From positions 25,272,938 to 25,336,937 of the forward strand of contig CP154957.1 in assembly GCA_039621445.1 (NCBI GenBank): a stretch of DNA of 64,000 nucleotides, in the 5' to 3' direction. Origin of the DNA: Euglena gracilis (lineage: Eukaryota; Euglenida; Euglenophyceae; Euglenales). Positions 10,801 through 22,426 of this stretch are shown here, one piece after another. The notes beneath the pieces are model-generated. The model had not been told where the DNA came from. It saw nothing but the letters and a program-made list of their open reading frames with translations, and did no database searches. Every line of letters starts with the position of its first letter. The first letter of the stretch is position 1. Made by a program: the position numbers and the translations under genes.

Positions 10801-13800
10801 CCACAGGAAATATATTTTTCATGGGGTCACAAGTGAACTGAGGTTTTCGGGAGGTACGAGGGGATGGGAGGGGTCGGAGGAGGACTGGCAGGGGTGGGGC
10901 AGGAAGGGGGTACAACACCCCAGAGGTGTTATGGGCAAGCAGGTGGAAGGCACCCTGTCCCCCCACCCTCCGCGGTTCAGGCTCTGGGGTGGGCCCCTGC
11001 CCCCAATATGGCGATTTTCAAGGGACATTTGAGCCGGCCCAGCTGGCACCCCCCCCCCCCTGAGCGGGGGTTGTTTTTGCCAGGGCAGGTGCCACCCGGC
11101 AAAAGAAAAAACGTGCACCGCCCTCACGTTGGTTAAAAGCCCGTCAACAAAAGGTGGGAAGTCCCTCGGGCAGTCGGAGACAGTGTGAAACGAGGTCTTT
11201 GGCCCATGGCTGCTTTCAGAAGCTGCGATTCCAGACCGTTGCGGAGAGGAGGAAGAGGAAGAGGAAGACGAGGCTGAAGGGAGCGACACCACTGACGCGC
11301 AATCCAGCACATCATCTTCCAGCAGCACTTCAAATTCTACCAATGCAGTGTGCATACGCCCCTAACCCCTCCAAAATAAGACCCCTCAAATAAACCTCCC
11401 AAATAATACCCCCCCCCCCAAATAATGCCCCCCCCCCTCGGGGTTCGACTTCGGCGACCCCGAGGGATACCCCCCCCCCCCGTTTCGGGCCGAAGGGCCC
11501 GGATTTTGACCTGAAAATATAGGGAAGAATCACAATCGCTGACAACAAATTACGAAAAAAAAATCAATTTTCTGGATCATCTGGCCTCCAATAATGTTAA
11601 ATTTCATGAGAAAGTACAAAAAATGACCCCAAAGGGGGGTTTTGTGTGTTGTTTTGGTTCTTATAGGACTTCGAAAAATTTCGAAAATTTTTGGGTGCTA
11701 TTACCCCCACCCCCCAGATAATACACCCCCCCCCCCCTCGGGCTGGGATTTCGGGCGGAAAAAAAATAATACCCCGGGGGGGTATTATTTGGGGGGGTTT
11801 TATAAGACCTCGGAAACAACAAGACCCCCGTGGGCCGATTGAGCAAAAATAGAATAATAAGACCCCCCAAATAAGCCCCCCCCTGAAGGCGTAAAGCGCC
11901 AGGGATGGGGGAAAATTTCCCTGATAAATTACCAAAAACTCCCAAGATGCATTTTCACTTTTAGGGTTTTTGAAGTCCCCCCAAAAGCATGTGACGCGGA
12001 AACAGTTAAGGGAGAAATAAATTTTTTAGTGATTTTGGGAAAGACAAAAAATGATTTTTTTTTGCGCTCTGGTAAGTCAAGAAAAATCCAAAAATATGAC
12101 CCCCTGGAGGTTTCCAGCAACGGATCCAAATATAGGACCTGGGTCTTATTTGGGGAGGGGTACATAAAAATCCCTTGACATGCCTACAATTTCACATGAA
12201 CGGGGAGGTTACAGTTTGTATTCAAATTTACTTTTTTGATTTGAATGTCAGCCAATAGTCAAATATTAGCCAATCCCGCAATGCGCAACCTATTTGGGCT
12301 GGGACTAGGGACCCTTTGGGGCTGGTCTTTGCGCCACTCGGACTGGAGCAGTTATTTTCTGTTTTGGACATCGGGAGAGTGGGAGGAGAAAAAGCCACAG
12401 CCAGGACCGATTTTTGGAACCTTAAATATAACCAATCGGATGTTTGTGTTTGGGGTGTGGTGAGGGTTGGCGACCAAGATGTATTCCACGCAATGCAACG
12501 CCGTCCTTTCCCCAGAGCAGCACGGAGGACGAAGTGGAGTCCGAAGCGGAGTCGGTGCCGTCTCAGGAGGAGTGGCGGCGCTCGTCACGGCTGCTATTCG
12601 ACGAGCGGATGCGGTTCTCCGCGGCCGGCAACCTGGCGGCGCGGCAGCAGGCCCAGGGCGGCGGCCCCGACCCGCGGACGTGCAACCCGCTCAAGGTCCG
12701 CCCATCCCTGGCCTGCATCAGTCTTGCGAGCCGGCAATTGCTTTTGGCCCGAACCACTCCTGTGATGGAGAAACCCTGGCATTCTTGCTTTCTGACTGAG
12801 GAGCTGGATGGATCATGCTTGCTGTGTGTGATCAAATTTCAACAGGAGGGTCATCAGGGGGAAGTCGCGGCCCCAAACCCCTCAAGGAGTGGGGATAGGG
12901 TTCAATATAAGGACGGTGCATGGGGTTCAGGTGGACAGTGTTCCTCCTGGACCAGAGGGGGGAGTGTCCGGACCCTCCCCCCCCACCTGCCAAGGGGGTC
13001 TGGACCGACCCAGGGGGTTTGCCGCCCCCCAAGAAATTTCAATTTTTTTCTTCTGGAGCTTTGCAACAAATTTTTTTTTTGCACCTTTAACAGTTTTTGT
13101 CCAAAAGTACCCAAATACAGTTTTTTTTGGCTTTGGGGGGCATTTTTTTTTTGGCCTTGCGCTTTGCGCTGGGCCCAAAATTCTCATCCCACCCCCCTCC
13201 TGGACCGGAGGGGGGGGTCTGAACCCCCCAAACTGCCTTTCTACCGAACCCTGGATGGGATTCAGACTAAATGGGGTCAGCCTCCTGTTTTGATGCAAAG
13301 TGCCAACAAATCTTTCACCCAAATAGCCTGGAACCCCTGGAAACCCTGGGTCCAAAAGATTTTGTTGTTTGAGATTCTGGAACTTCCTGGAGCGCCAGTG
13401 CCCTGAAAACGTGCAGCGATGGCGTGGGAGGATGCTTTGAGCATCTCCCTATTGGGTGTCACCATGTTTTCTTTTTTATTTTATTATTTATTTGTTGATT
13501 TATTATTTTCAATCTGCTTTCTCTCTGGGTTCTGGTTCAGAAAAAAAAAAGGCACGTAAACGAAATGCATGCACAAACTTGGAACTCGGGGATATGCAAA
13601 CAGTTGCACTAAAAAATGGATTTTAACAGAAGAAATATTTCCTCTGCAAAACAGATTCCGATTTTCCGCTCCGAAAAATATATATGGCTTACAGCATATT
13701 CAAGGATGCCCTGGGTTGTCGTCCTCCGAAACCTCCTCCTGGGCAAGCCTGCAGTTTACTGCTGACCGAGCATGTGTTACGTTGTTTTAAAAAAATGAAC

Positions 13801-15402
13801 GACTCGAAAATCTCCATAATTTCCCCCAATGACTTTGGTCTATGACCCTTTTGAAACATGAGAACATCTTTTTTTTCTGCGCCTTCTTTGGAGCTGATAA
13901 TGGCGCACATTAGACTAACCGCACCGTGCAGTTGAACAGGTGGCCACCCGCGGCGGGGTATGGGCAATCACTGTATCACCACACTTGCAATTTCTTGACG
14001 CAACTTATTGCCTCTCAAACAGGTGCTTCGGGCCCTCGACGGCAACCAGCTTCACTACTGTGTGTTCATCAATGCCCGACAATGGAAGGCCCACCTCGGT
14101 CGCTTCCATCGTGACACAGACATGCTGTCCAGGTATGGTCCCCACATATGCTGCTTCTGATCAAGAGTAGGCAAGAATAGACTGGAATGTCTCTGGAATG
14201 TCTCTGGAATGTCTGTCTCGAATGTCTGGAATAAATGTTTTTGTCGGTCCAATTTGAGGGTGGAACCAAAAGGGGTCTGGAGCACCCCATGTCCCTCTCA
14301 GTATTTGAGGATATGGCGAAGAATTTTTCTGATCTGCGGTGTCAGATTTTTTTCTGAGGACATTATTTGCAAAGTCGTCGAAATATTCGGAAGAGATGCC
14401 AGAATTCAACGTAACTTTTGGTCAATTTGAATATCTCCCCCTGACTTATGGCTGTGTTGGCAACGTGGCTCAACTGTTGCCCAAATGTAAATGGACCTCT
14501 TTTCATTGGGTGTATCGAGAGAACCCAGACTCCAGCTGCGAGTGTCATGAGGTGTGCCAAATTTGAGAAGTGGCGAAAGTTGGGGGGGGGGCAACGGTAG
14601 GCACCTAAAAATCAGTTTTTTCTGGTTCTCTTGTGCAGGGAGGACCATGGGCTGCGGCAGTACATCCACGCCTTTGTCGCCCGAAACCTGAGGAGGTGCC
14701 CCGCCTTCGCCGGCGGTCGTTTGTCCACTAACCAGTCTGAGTGGGAGTTCGTGAGACGCATTGAGGATAAATGGCTGGGTTGGCAGATACCGGGGGCCGA
14801 AACGGACCCCATCCCCCCCAAGGACTGTACAGGAATCCCCAAAACCCTGTGGGTAGTGGGGGGGGGGCGACCCCTCCATCCTGGTGGGTGGGGGGTCCGA
14901 CGTCCGACCACCCCCTCCCCACCAGGCCTTCCCGTATTCCAGGGGCGCAGGGTTTTAGGTCAAAATTTCCCTTCGGCGCCAAAGGAATTCCCTTGCATGA
15001 GTGCTGTGGTGGGTGGGGGGGGTCCCCCCCCGTCTCAGGTGGGGTTTAACCACCTCCCAGCCCCCCCCCAGGGGGTGCGCATGGGCAGGCACCCCATAGC
15101 ACAAGGCACCCCCTCCCCCCTGGGGTTTGATAAAAATGCCTGTTTTGGTTCATTTGGGGGGGTTGGATTTTGACCAACAACTCCTTGGTTTACAACCCCC
15201 CTCCCCCACTTGGAAATCCCGCCTTCAGCTGACTGGGTTTATCAGTGGAGGGTTAGACGTTTTTTCCTTCTCCTCTGAGCCCCATTTGCACCGCAGCGTC
15301 GCCACAATCCACCAGTTCTGGAGGAGGCATCTCGGGTATTACGCCTGGCTCTTCAACTGTATCTATGACATCAACCAAGAGTTGGCCAGTCAGAGAAACT
15401 AA
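7872..15402 (+). CDS. Unrecognised acidic protein with CPRC motif, 9 exons
   Basis: Exons 7872-7919, 7957-8093, 9162-9279, 9491-9711, 11220-11347, 12516-12695, 14023-14132, 14639-14750 and 15280-15402 (stop TAA) join with matching phase at every junction. Third positions are strongly G/C. In order the protein shows: HIAEVKGQWLQPPHF with an Arg/Pro stretch; SEDEDDGQF; a basic helix-like stretch LDFFNRRSRLERRDLYVCPRC; a Glu/Val-rich run; a second acidic-serine block (EEEEEEEDEAEG, then poly-Ser); WRRSSRLLFDERMRFSAAG; and a globular C-terminus (VLRALDGNQLHYCVFINARQ ... VATIHQFWRRHLGYYAWLF). CPRC is created across an intron and may bind metal with other cysteines. Acidic blocks suggest a nuclear or chromatin-linked role, which is inference. 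The first exon is the least certain, because it requires a 37-bp intron. The 15280 acceptor is CTCTGAG. The true N-terminus was not found. Confidence 0.75.
8116..8461. mobile_element. hAT-like miniature element, 346 bp
   Basis: Left end CAGTCAATTGCTTA pairs with CATACAATTTTTTA from the right. Flanks TCCAGGAG (8108-8115) and CCCAGGAG (8462-8469) match at seven of eight positions. The interior has repeated GTGACTGACTGGTTTTT modules, C/G runs and a degenerate GGTGCCGAAGGCTCC palindrome. It sits in the intron after the 7957-8093 exon. Confidence 0.8.
9840..10470. repeat. TATGTCCAACGACC repeats with hairpin
   Basis: CTATGTCCAACGACC or close variants occur near 9847, 9864, 10359 and 10408, each next to C runs and GGTCAGAGGACACC. 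At 10406-10422 and 10451-10467 two 17-bp arms are perfect inverted repeats around a 28-bp loop. This may be a pair of small elements or one with internal repeats. It lies in the intron 9712-11219. Confidence 0.75.
11363..12170. repeat. Interspersed repeat, AATAAGACCCC family, composite
   Basis: AAAATAAGACCCC on the left and GGGTCTTATTTGGGG on the right are inverted, with further AATAATACCCCCC and AAATAAGCCCCC units inside and a GGCGTAAAGCGCC palindrome near 11887. The length and repeated internal edges suggest two nested copies. Located in the intron 11348-12515. Confidence 0.6.
12950..13235. repeat. GTCTGGACCGACCC repeat
   Basis: Contains CCTCCTGGACC next to G/C runs at both edges (12945 and 13197) and CCAAGGGGGTCTGGACCGACCC. 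Similar segments occur near 20580-20760, 26100-26330 and 54880-55050, where GGACTCC-CAAAAGG and GGCATTTTG follow. Ends were not resolved. Confidence 0.45.
14845..15130. repeat. GGTGGG/GGTCCGACC repeat, last intron of the acidic gene
   Basis: G-rich and C-rich runs surround CTTCGGCGCCAAAGG then ATTCC(C)TT and GAGTGC..TGGTGGG. The same order (CTTCGGCACCAAAGGCGCCGAAGGAATTTTTCTCT, GCGAGTGCCATAGTGGG) appears at about 44660-44725, so both belong to one family. It lies in the intron 14751-15279. Confidence 0.5.
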
Positions 15403-15508
15403 ATTACGTTCAAGCAACGGTGCAAATTAGTCCCACAACCCAACTGCTTCAAAATGCCATATGGATGGTATCAGGATTATTCAGTAAAAGGTCCTTTCCA
15501 CACATTTT

Positions 15509-15518
15509 ATTTATTTAC

Positions 15519-15569
<51 letters not shown>

Positions 15570-15735
15570 TTTTTGTATTTATTTATTTATTTATGTATTT
15601 TTTTATTTATTTATGTATGTTTTTATTTATTTATTTTTTTTTGTTTTTATTTATGTATTTTTTTTTTTTTGTTTGTTTGTATTTATTTATTTATTTATGT
15701 ATGTATGTATTTATTTATTTATTTATTTATTATTT
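15509..15735. repeat. (TTTA)n microsatellite
   Basis: About 225 bp of ATTT/TTTA with drifted interior units (TATG, TTTG). It follows the stop codon of the acidic gene by about 100 bp. Hydrophobic Tyr/Leu/Phe open frames here are artefacts. Confidence 0.95.
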
Positions 15736-17088
15736 ATTATTCACTGGCTTTTTACCCAATACCACAGTTAATTATTTTTTTGGCCAAATGAGTAGTTACA
15801 CCCCAATAAAATGCTGCCAGAGTGGAATATAATTTCCCAGAATATTCAACCCTCTGTCTCTCGTGTTTGTATATCAAGCAAAGTGGGAACGTATCAGTGC
15901 ATATTGTAGTAATTGCATGCGCGCCATATTCTTTTAGATCGTGGTTTTTGGACGTTTCAGAGGGTTTACTACATTCAACCTGTCTTCTCTTATTATATTT
16001 TAACTTTTTTTGATGGTTGGCACAGTCAATACAACAGATAACCACGGATGATTACGGATATGAATCTGACCCCCCAAATACGGATAAGCACCAATCCCTG
16101 CCCAAAATCTCATCGTTTGGAAGAAGCACAATGATGAAAAATGGGCTTGTGCTGTTTTTTTTCCCTCCCCCAGATGGGCGGAGTCCTGCAATGACCAGGT
16201 CGGAGGGACGCCCCCAAGGTCTTCACAAGAAGCCTCATTTGCACTAGTCCTCTTCCTTCTCTGGGAAACATGGATTGAGCAGCTCTTGCTCCGTTGCAGA
16301 AGAGGGGCCAGAAGGGGCTTTGACAAATGAGGCCGAGGTGTGGCTCCGCCCCAATCAAAATCCTGAAGCTGTTCTTTTGGGTCATTTCTCTCTGCTCCAA
16401 TTCTCCCTCCATCCAATCAAGTGAGTGATTGGTTAATTTCAAGCCTTGGTGAAAGAAAGCTTTGCATTCTTTTAAGCAGTTGCCACAAATGTCTTTTGTA
16501 ATGAAGCAAGCGGTGCCGTTGGTTTTGTTTTTAAAAAGTTATCCCATCCCCTCCCTCTCACATATTTTTTTTTCATCACCTGCAGTCAATCAATGTCATG
16601 GCGTTGGCCCAAGATTGTTTTGGCCAACTCCACAAACTTGTCACCTGATACAAACTGATACACAGCAACACAGTGCATTCTTCCTAACAGTTTGGAACAA
16701 CTTTCAGTAGGCAACCTTTCAAAAGGCACCCCAAATTGGGCAGGAGTACTTTTATTTAGCAAACTGAGAAGAGTCGATTAAATCAAACATCGATCATCAA
16801 GAGAAAAATGGAATTATGGAATCATTATGGAATCATTTGATAATGATGTGTTGAGGACTTGGCTTCTTTGCCGATCCATGACATCCGGGGAATATGTGTA
16901 TTTTGGGGGGATGATGTTGCTGGATTGTCAGCAAATGATTTTAATTTCACACTGATTGACGAGATGTGCGCAACAAGGATCGTGAGGAGTGCAAAAGCAT
17001 TGGAGCTGTCAGCCCACTGCGGCATTGCTGGGGCTCAGCTACCACACGTGCATGGTTGCCCACCCCAACCTCCATTGACGCCCCCCAG
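15736..17088. other. Intergenic stretch with one possible exon
   Basis: Mostly no coding signal. At 16038-16120 an open stretch DDYGYESDPPNTDKHQSLPK follows CAATACAACAG and reads like protein, but donor and phase are unresolved. A continuous frame from 16859 leads into the first confident exon of the next gene at 17089, so the N-terminus may be there. Confidence 0.3.
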
Positions 17089-20000
17089 CGACCTGCCCCT
17101 GCCGTCACAGGCAGAGGGCGGCAGTGATGGGTCTGACGAAGATGACGAGGATGACTGGTTGGTGGCTGACAACTACGTCTCCTCGAGCAGCGGGCAGTCC
17201 GTCCCCCACCCTCGGCAGCCTTGGCCAGTTCGAAAACCCCATTGTTACAGAATTGGGAGGGACCCCAGGGTGAAAGAGTATTTTTTTTAAGGGTGCTTGT
17301 GTTTTTCCCGTAATCAGCAGCTGCCAATTTTGTTTGTTTATTTGGGAGAAAGCAACGTGCTCTGCCAAACTCTCAAAAGATGATTGCGAAGGTGTTTTTT
17401 GGGGGGCAGCCCTCCGATTTGGACGAAATGCCTCTGATAACGATTGCACCCCAATTGCACTGACCCATCTATTTGCTCACAATAAATTGAACATCAAGGA
17501 GCCAATTAATCTTTTGTTTGCAGATGAAGCACAGAGAAGGAAAGAAACATACAGAAGAGAGCGTTGAGGAAAACAGAGGGAAAAAGCAGTGCATTGTGTT
17601 TTGTCTTTTTTGCCTTTTTGTTTGTTTGTTTTTGAGGGTTCCCGATGCGTTTTTCCCTGCTGGAGAAATGTCGCACCAATTAATCACGGGTGGAGGGAAC
17701 CGTGTTGCAGTGACGGAATGAGACCCCCGAACCAGCACAAAAACTCCGGCCCTGTATTCCAAACCGAGCGAAACCCTTGCAACGACCCTGGGAACCAACA
17801 ACCAGGGCAACCGGTCAACTCCACCCCGGCGGGCCACCCTCCTGGCCCACCCCCCAACCGCCAGCGAGCCCCCCCCCCCCCCCCACACAGCCGCCGGGGC
17901 CCTGACCAGACAGGGACTCCAAGCGAGGGCGCAAGCGGAAAGCACAGGGACCCCCGCCCCGGCCCGCGGCCCCTGAGGGCCAGGCTAGCCGGCGCCGCCT
18001 GAGGAGGCAGGCGGAGGATGGGTCCAGCGGCGAGGAGGGGGTGTGCTGACCAGCCGCCCGCTACGTCGGGGCCAGGGGCTGGGGGGGATATACAAGTTGC
18101 AGAATTTGCATTTAGATATTATATACATGATTATTTGCGTAATCAAAAACCTTCAAAATTTGCACTTTTCTGCATAAACTGCATTTCTTTGCAGAATGAA
18201 AGATTTGTGAAAAGTCGCATTTCTTTTGCATTTCTTTTGCATGTTTTGCCTTTCGGATTTTGTTTGGGCAATTTGCACAGGCAAATTTCTCCACTTTTAG
18301 ACAACTGGAGGTTGCCGACTTTGGACCAATTTCACATAAGCAGTAGTTGCATGGTGCCATATAAGTGGATGCAACCATCCACTTATATGTGTCCACTTAT
18401 ACTACACCATCCACTTGTATCTCCACTTATATTTATATAAATGAACCAACCATATCATTTCACAAGATTGCATCGTATTTTCTTTTAATGTTGCATTTTT
18501 GGAGCAGGTGAAATTTTTCCAAGCCATCTCCGGTGGAAAAGTGTACAGCCTGAGGAAGCTCCTAAAGGAATTTGTACACAATTTGCATTTTTTGCATTTT
18601 TTTGCACTTTTTTTGCATTTTGTTTTGCATTTTTTGCGTTGCATATTTTAAGGAGCCTTGTTGCATATCCCCCCGCCCTGCTGGGAACCCAGCGGGGCGA
18701 GCGGACGTGCTGTGGCCGGCGCGACGTTCCGGTCCCCCCGGCCGCCGTGCCCGCCGGGGCGGCGGTCGGGAACGGCCCGCAGCGGCCGGTGCGTCAGTGC
18801 CGCCGGGCGCCAGTGCCCAAGGCCAAACCGCTGCCCACAAGGTGACGAGGGGACGTCCCTTTCCTCACGAGCCCAACAACCCCGTTGGAATGCCATTGCC
18901 AACGGGCTGCCCAAAGACCCTACCAACCTTCAAGTTCAAGGCAGCTTGGAAAGCGATTTTGGATGCGGGAAATTTCAATGAGGGGTTGTGATCTTCTCAT
19001 TCTCAATGACCCCCCAATTTATGCCCCCCCCCCCCCAAGCAAACCACCAACCAACTCATAGTGGACTCCCTTCGGGGCTCCACAAGCCCCCCATTTTAAA
19101 TCCACCACTTCCACCCTCCCAGACCAACTGATGCTATGACCCCTGCAGGGTTGGTAGTTGGAGGGGGGGATTGGATTTCCCCGAAATTCTTGGGGTGCAG
19201 CGCTGCACCGACCCCAAAATGCTTTGACACCGAAGGGTCAGCAGTTGCCAAACAGCTGCCATTTTTTGTTTCTCGTCTTGCTGGGGACAAATGATTTTCT
19301 CCCATGTGTCAGTTCAGAGGCAACCACTGCTTTTGGTTTCGGGTGTGCAGAGGTCTGGCATAAGCACAGCCGAGGCCGAGGTGTCCCAAGCCCCAAGCAT
19401 GTCGCCCGCGGGTGCTGTCGCAGAGCGATGACGAAGCAGCCACCCAGGTTTTTTTTTTCATGCTTGCCCCTGACCCAAATTGTGAAAACGCCGGATGTCA
19501 CCTCGCAGTCTCCAGGGGGTCCAAGGTTCTGAAGCAAATACCTGGTCCGGACCTCCCGCAACTGCCAAGGAGTCCGGACGGACCGCTTGGGGGGGGGGGA
19601 TCTGGGATCCAACCCCCACTAAGATAGCGTCATGGTAGAAGTTAAGTGTCTGGTCGAAAATTCACAGCAAAATTGACTTTAAACACAATTTTGCAACACA
19701 ATTTAGTTTTTTTTAAAAAAACATAAAAATCGCTGGACAAGTTGCCGCAAAGAGCCGAAAGGGAAAAAATTGACCTTTTGAGGAGGGGACCTCTCCTCCC
19801 ACCGTCTTGAACCCTGGGGGTCTCTTGGCCCCTCCACTACCCTAGAGACAGAGAGAGGGGAGAGAAAGGTCCGGCCAGCCTCAGACCCCAAACCCTGCTG
19901 ACACATTCCTGGGGGCACGACAAAGATGCCTGGGGCTGACCGCGGCCCAGCCCCTCTCCCTGTCCAGGCGGCAGCGGGGGTTGGGGAGCCCCGGGTTGAT

Positions 20001-20102
20001 GCCCCGACCAGCACAGGCAGCCCATTGCCTCGGAGGGGCAGGCTGAGGCGCAACGCTCCAGTGTCCCCTCACTCCGATGGCCTCGAGCTCTGCCTTGGGT
20101 AG
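17089..20102 (+). CDS. Unrecognised acidic/basic, probably nuclear protein, 6 exons
   Basis: Exons 17089-17196, 17914-18040, 18508-18573, 18693-18841, 19375-19447 and 19968-20102 (stop TAG) join with matching phase. Third positions are mostly G/C. The protein runs: DLPLPSQAEGGSDGS then DEDDEDDWLVADNYVSSSS; a basic block SKRGRKRKAQGPPPRP resembling a nuclear localisation signal; RRRLRRQAEDGSSGEEG; VKFFQAISGGKVYSLRKLL; a Cys/Arg/Pro/Ala-rich exon; SQSDDEAATQ; and a tail ending SDGLELCLG. Low-complexity charged composition with an acidic D/E-W-L-V block is common in chromatin factors and histone chaperones; I do not recognise a specific family. If intron 3 is not removed, translation stops at 18049 (GEEGVC), giving a short form. 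The N-terminus may be the open frame starting at 16859. The acceptor at 19375 is the weakest. Confidence 0.65.
18100..18660. repeat. TTTGCATTTT-rich tract
   Basis: Excluding the small exon at 18508-18573, this T-rich stretch repeats TTTGCATTTTT many times, densest at 18580-18650. A similar tract lies at 62020-62400. Origin unknown; possibly slippage-derived. Confidence 0.6.
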
Positions 20103-20921
20103 GGTCTCCGACGCTGTGCAACACGCACGTGTATATTGCACTTGTACAGTATTTTGAATGGCTGGTGCCGAATCCTGAACTGCGCAGTTTCCGAATGGTG
20201 TTCAACGGTTTGGCGCCTCAAGATTCCTTCTCGGTTTTTTCTGTGCCCACCATTTAGAAGGTCTCGCCTTCTCCTTGACGACTTCAGCTGGGCTTGGTTC
20301 ATAGATTCATTTATGACTGGTGTGATCCCCATTGTGCCTTCTTCTCTGGGGCGCGAAAGGGCGAAGAAGGCTGTTTCCTCAGTGGTTCGGAGCCCTGTTT
20401 CCGGAGGATGGGGGTATCTGTTGTTTTGGCTTTCGGCCTGCCTTCGCCATCGGACCGTCAGGTTTTGACCCAGAGAGGTTCCGGCCAGGAAATCCCTTTT
20501 TTGGGGGAAAGGGGTTCCGAGTGAGTGGGGGTAGGAAATCAGTATGTGGACAAAAAGCTCCAGGGGACCTTGGAGATCTAGGCAAAGGAGGGGTGCCCCC
20601 CCCCCTCCGAACTGGGGGTCCGACCCCCCCCCCCCGCCAGGGGGTCTGGACCGATGCTGGGGTGGGTGCCCAGGACTCCTCAAAAGGATGTGCCGAAAAT
20701 GTCGGGCATTTCTGGCAAATTTTGCCCAAAACAGTGTGCAAAATGGCATTTTGACCGATTTTTGGAGGCAAAAAAAAGGTATAGCCCTTCGCGCCGGCAG
20801 AAAATCGGTCACTGTACAGGAGGTTTTGCGGCTTGGCCTTTTTTGGACCCATATCCAGCGGCCGAACCCAAATTGCAATTAGGGGGGTCGTTTAGAGGGG
20901 GGGATGGTAATTCTTTGCATA
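20103..20921. other. Downstream stretch with one degenerate repeat
   Basis: No gene is supported. 20420-20860 holds C/G runs, GGGGGTCTGGACCGATGC, AGGACTCCTCAAAAGG and GGCATTTTGACCG, matching the repeat at 26100-26330. The long minus-strand frame here runs through this repeat. Confidence 0.4.
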
Positions 20922-20931
20922 GGTTATCATC

Positions 20932-22130
20932 AAGCACCTCTAATGATGCTGGGCGATGCTGGGTGATGCTGAGCGATGCTGGGCGATGCTGGATTTTTGG
21001 AGACCAGGGGTGGGGTTCCGATGCTGGGCGATGTTGGGCGATGCTGCCTTTTTTTGTATATTTTGAAGAATTAACCCCATTTTTACGATAATTTTCCCAC
21101 AAATCTCCACTGGCCATTTTGAATTAATTTTTGCTAATTTGGGAACTGTTTTGCATTGCTTTGGTGAACATTGGGCTAAATTGGGTCAATATTATGAGCA
21201 CATTTTATGGCATTTTTGGCCATTTTATGCCATTTTGGTGATTTTGGGTTAATTTTCACAATATTTTGTGGATATTGCTGGCGTTTTTTGGGCTATTTTG
21301 AGGTTATTTGGATGCCGATGCTGGACAAGATGCAGATGCTGAACAAGATGCATGTGCCGCAGATACTGGACAAGATGCAGATGCTGGACAAGATGCCATG
21401 GATGCAGATATTGGACAATGTGCATTGAATGGATGAAGATACGGGACAAGATGCAGAAGCTGGACAAGATTTAGACACAAAATGCAGGTACTGGACAAGC
21501 ACACACTGGACAAGATGTAGTGGTTGCTGATACTGGACAAGATGCAATGGATGCAGATATTGGACAAGATGCATGAATGTAGATACAGGACAAGAGGCAG
21601 ATGCTGGGCAAGATGTAGATGCGGGGCAAGATGCTTCAGATTGCTCCTAATTGTTTTCTGGCCACTTTTGACTGTTTAAGGGCCCCTTTAAGACCACTTT
21701 GGTCGGCCAAAGCCAATTTCAGACCATTGGCCACAAGCATCTCCCCTAATCCCTGAATTCATTTTGGCCAATCTAGTATCTGCATCCACTGCACGAATCC
21801 AGTATCGGCATCTTGACCAGCATCTGCATCCATTTCATAGCATACCTGGCAGTGGCCGCAAGCCAAAAGCGGCCAAAGGTGGGTTAAATCAGGCAAAGTA
21901 GCCAAAAGTGGCCAAATGTGGCTAAGAGTGGCCAAATTTGTAAATGACCAAAAGTGGATAAAAATGGATGAAGTGGATGCAGATGCTGTAGTGGATGCTC
22001 TGGAGGCAGGTACCTGAGTCGATGCAGGTGCAGGAGGTACACCTCCAATAGGGGTTCAAAGGCGATGTTGGGCGATGCTGGGCGATGCAGGGCGATGCTG
22101 GCCCAAGGGCATGGCTGACCAGAGGTGCTT
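20932..22130. mobile_element. Mutator-like element 1 with decamer arrays, 1199 bp
   Basis: Termini AAGCACCTCT (20932-20941) and AGAGGTGCTT (22121-22130) are perfect inverted repeats. An exact 10-bp direct repeat GGTTATCATC flanks the element at 20922-20931 and 22131-22140. Just inside both ends are tandem copies of GATGCTGGGC (about 20944-21044 and 22069-22100). The middle carries a degenerate TGGACAAGATGCAGATGC minisatellite (about 21310-21620) and GGCCATTTTGG/CCAAAAGTGGCC repeats. There is no transposase, so it is non-autonomous. A 10-bp duplication fits the MULE range (9-11 bp); assignment is inference. Confidence 0.9.
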
Positions 22131-22145
22131 GGTTATCATCGATAA

Positions 22146-22426
22146 CAGGCTTGGCTGCCTACCCCACGGGGGGGGGTGGTAGGGGCAGGCACCCTATAAC
22201 ACCCCATCCGACCCCCCCGGGGGGGGGTAGGGATTTTGGGGGGTGCCCATAGCAGGCACCCCCCCTCCGACCCTGGCATCTTTGGCGCCGGGGGCCCGGA
22301 AAAGGCCATTTTCAATTTTCAATGAAAATTCTCTGGGTCCCCCGATTGGACCCCCTGGGGGGTGCCTGCTTGGGGCAGGCACCCTATAGCACCCACTCCC
22401 CCCCCCAGTCGGTAAGCACAAGCCTG
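22146..22426. mobile_element. hAT-like miniature element, 281 bp
   Basis: Left CAGGCTTGGCTGCCTACC pairs with CAGGCTTGTGCTTACCGAC from the right. Flanks ATCGATAA (22138-22145) and ATCGATAC (22427-22434) match at seven of eight. The left flank overlaps the right 10-bp duplication of the Mutator-like element, so this element landed at its edge. The interior has GGGGCAGGCACCCTATAGCA modules shared with 47903-48216. Confidence 0.8.

Noticed and set aside
15420-15832. Hydrophobic Tyr/Phe/Leu/Ile-rich frames as membrane proteins
   Set aside because: They are translations of the TTTA microsatellite.
17089-18040. CAF-1 large subunit identity for the acidic/basic gene
   Set aside because: Only a short D/E-W-L-V resemblance to the acidic region; the remaining exons do not support it.
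20069-20878. 269-codon minus-strand open frame
   Set aside because: Passes through a C/G-run repeat and lacks codon bias or splice context.
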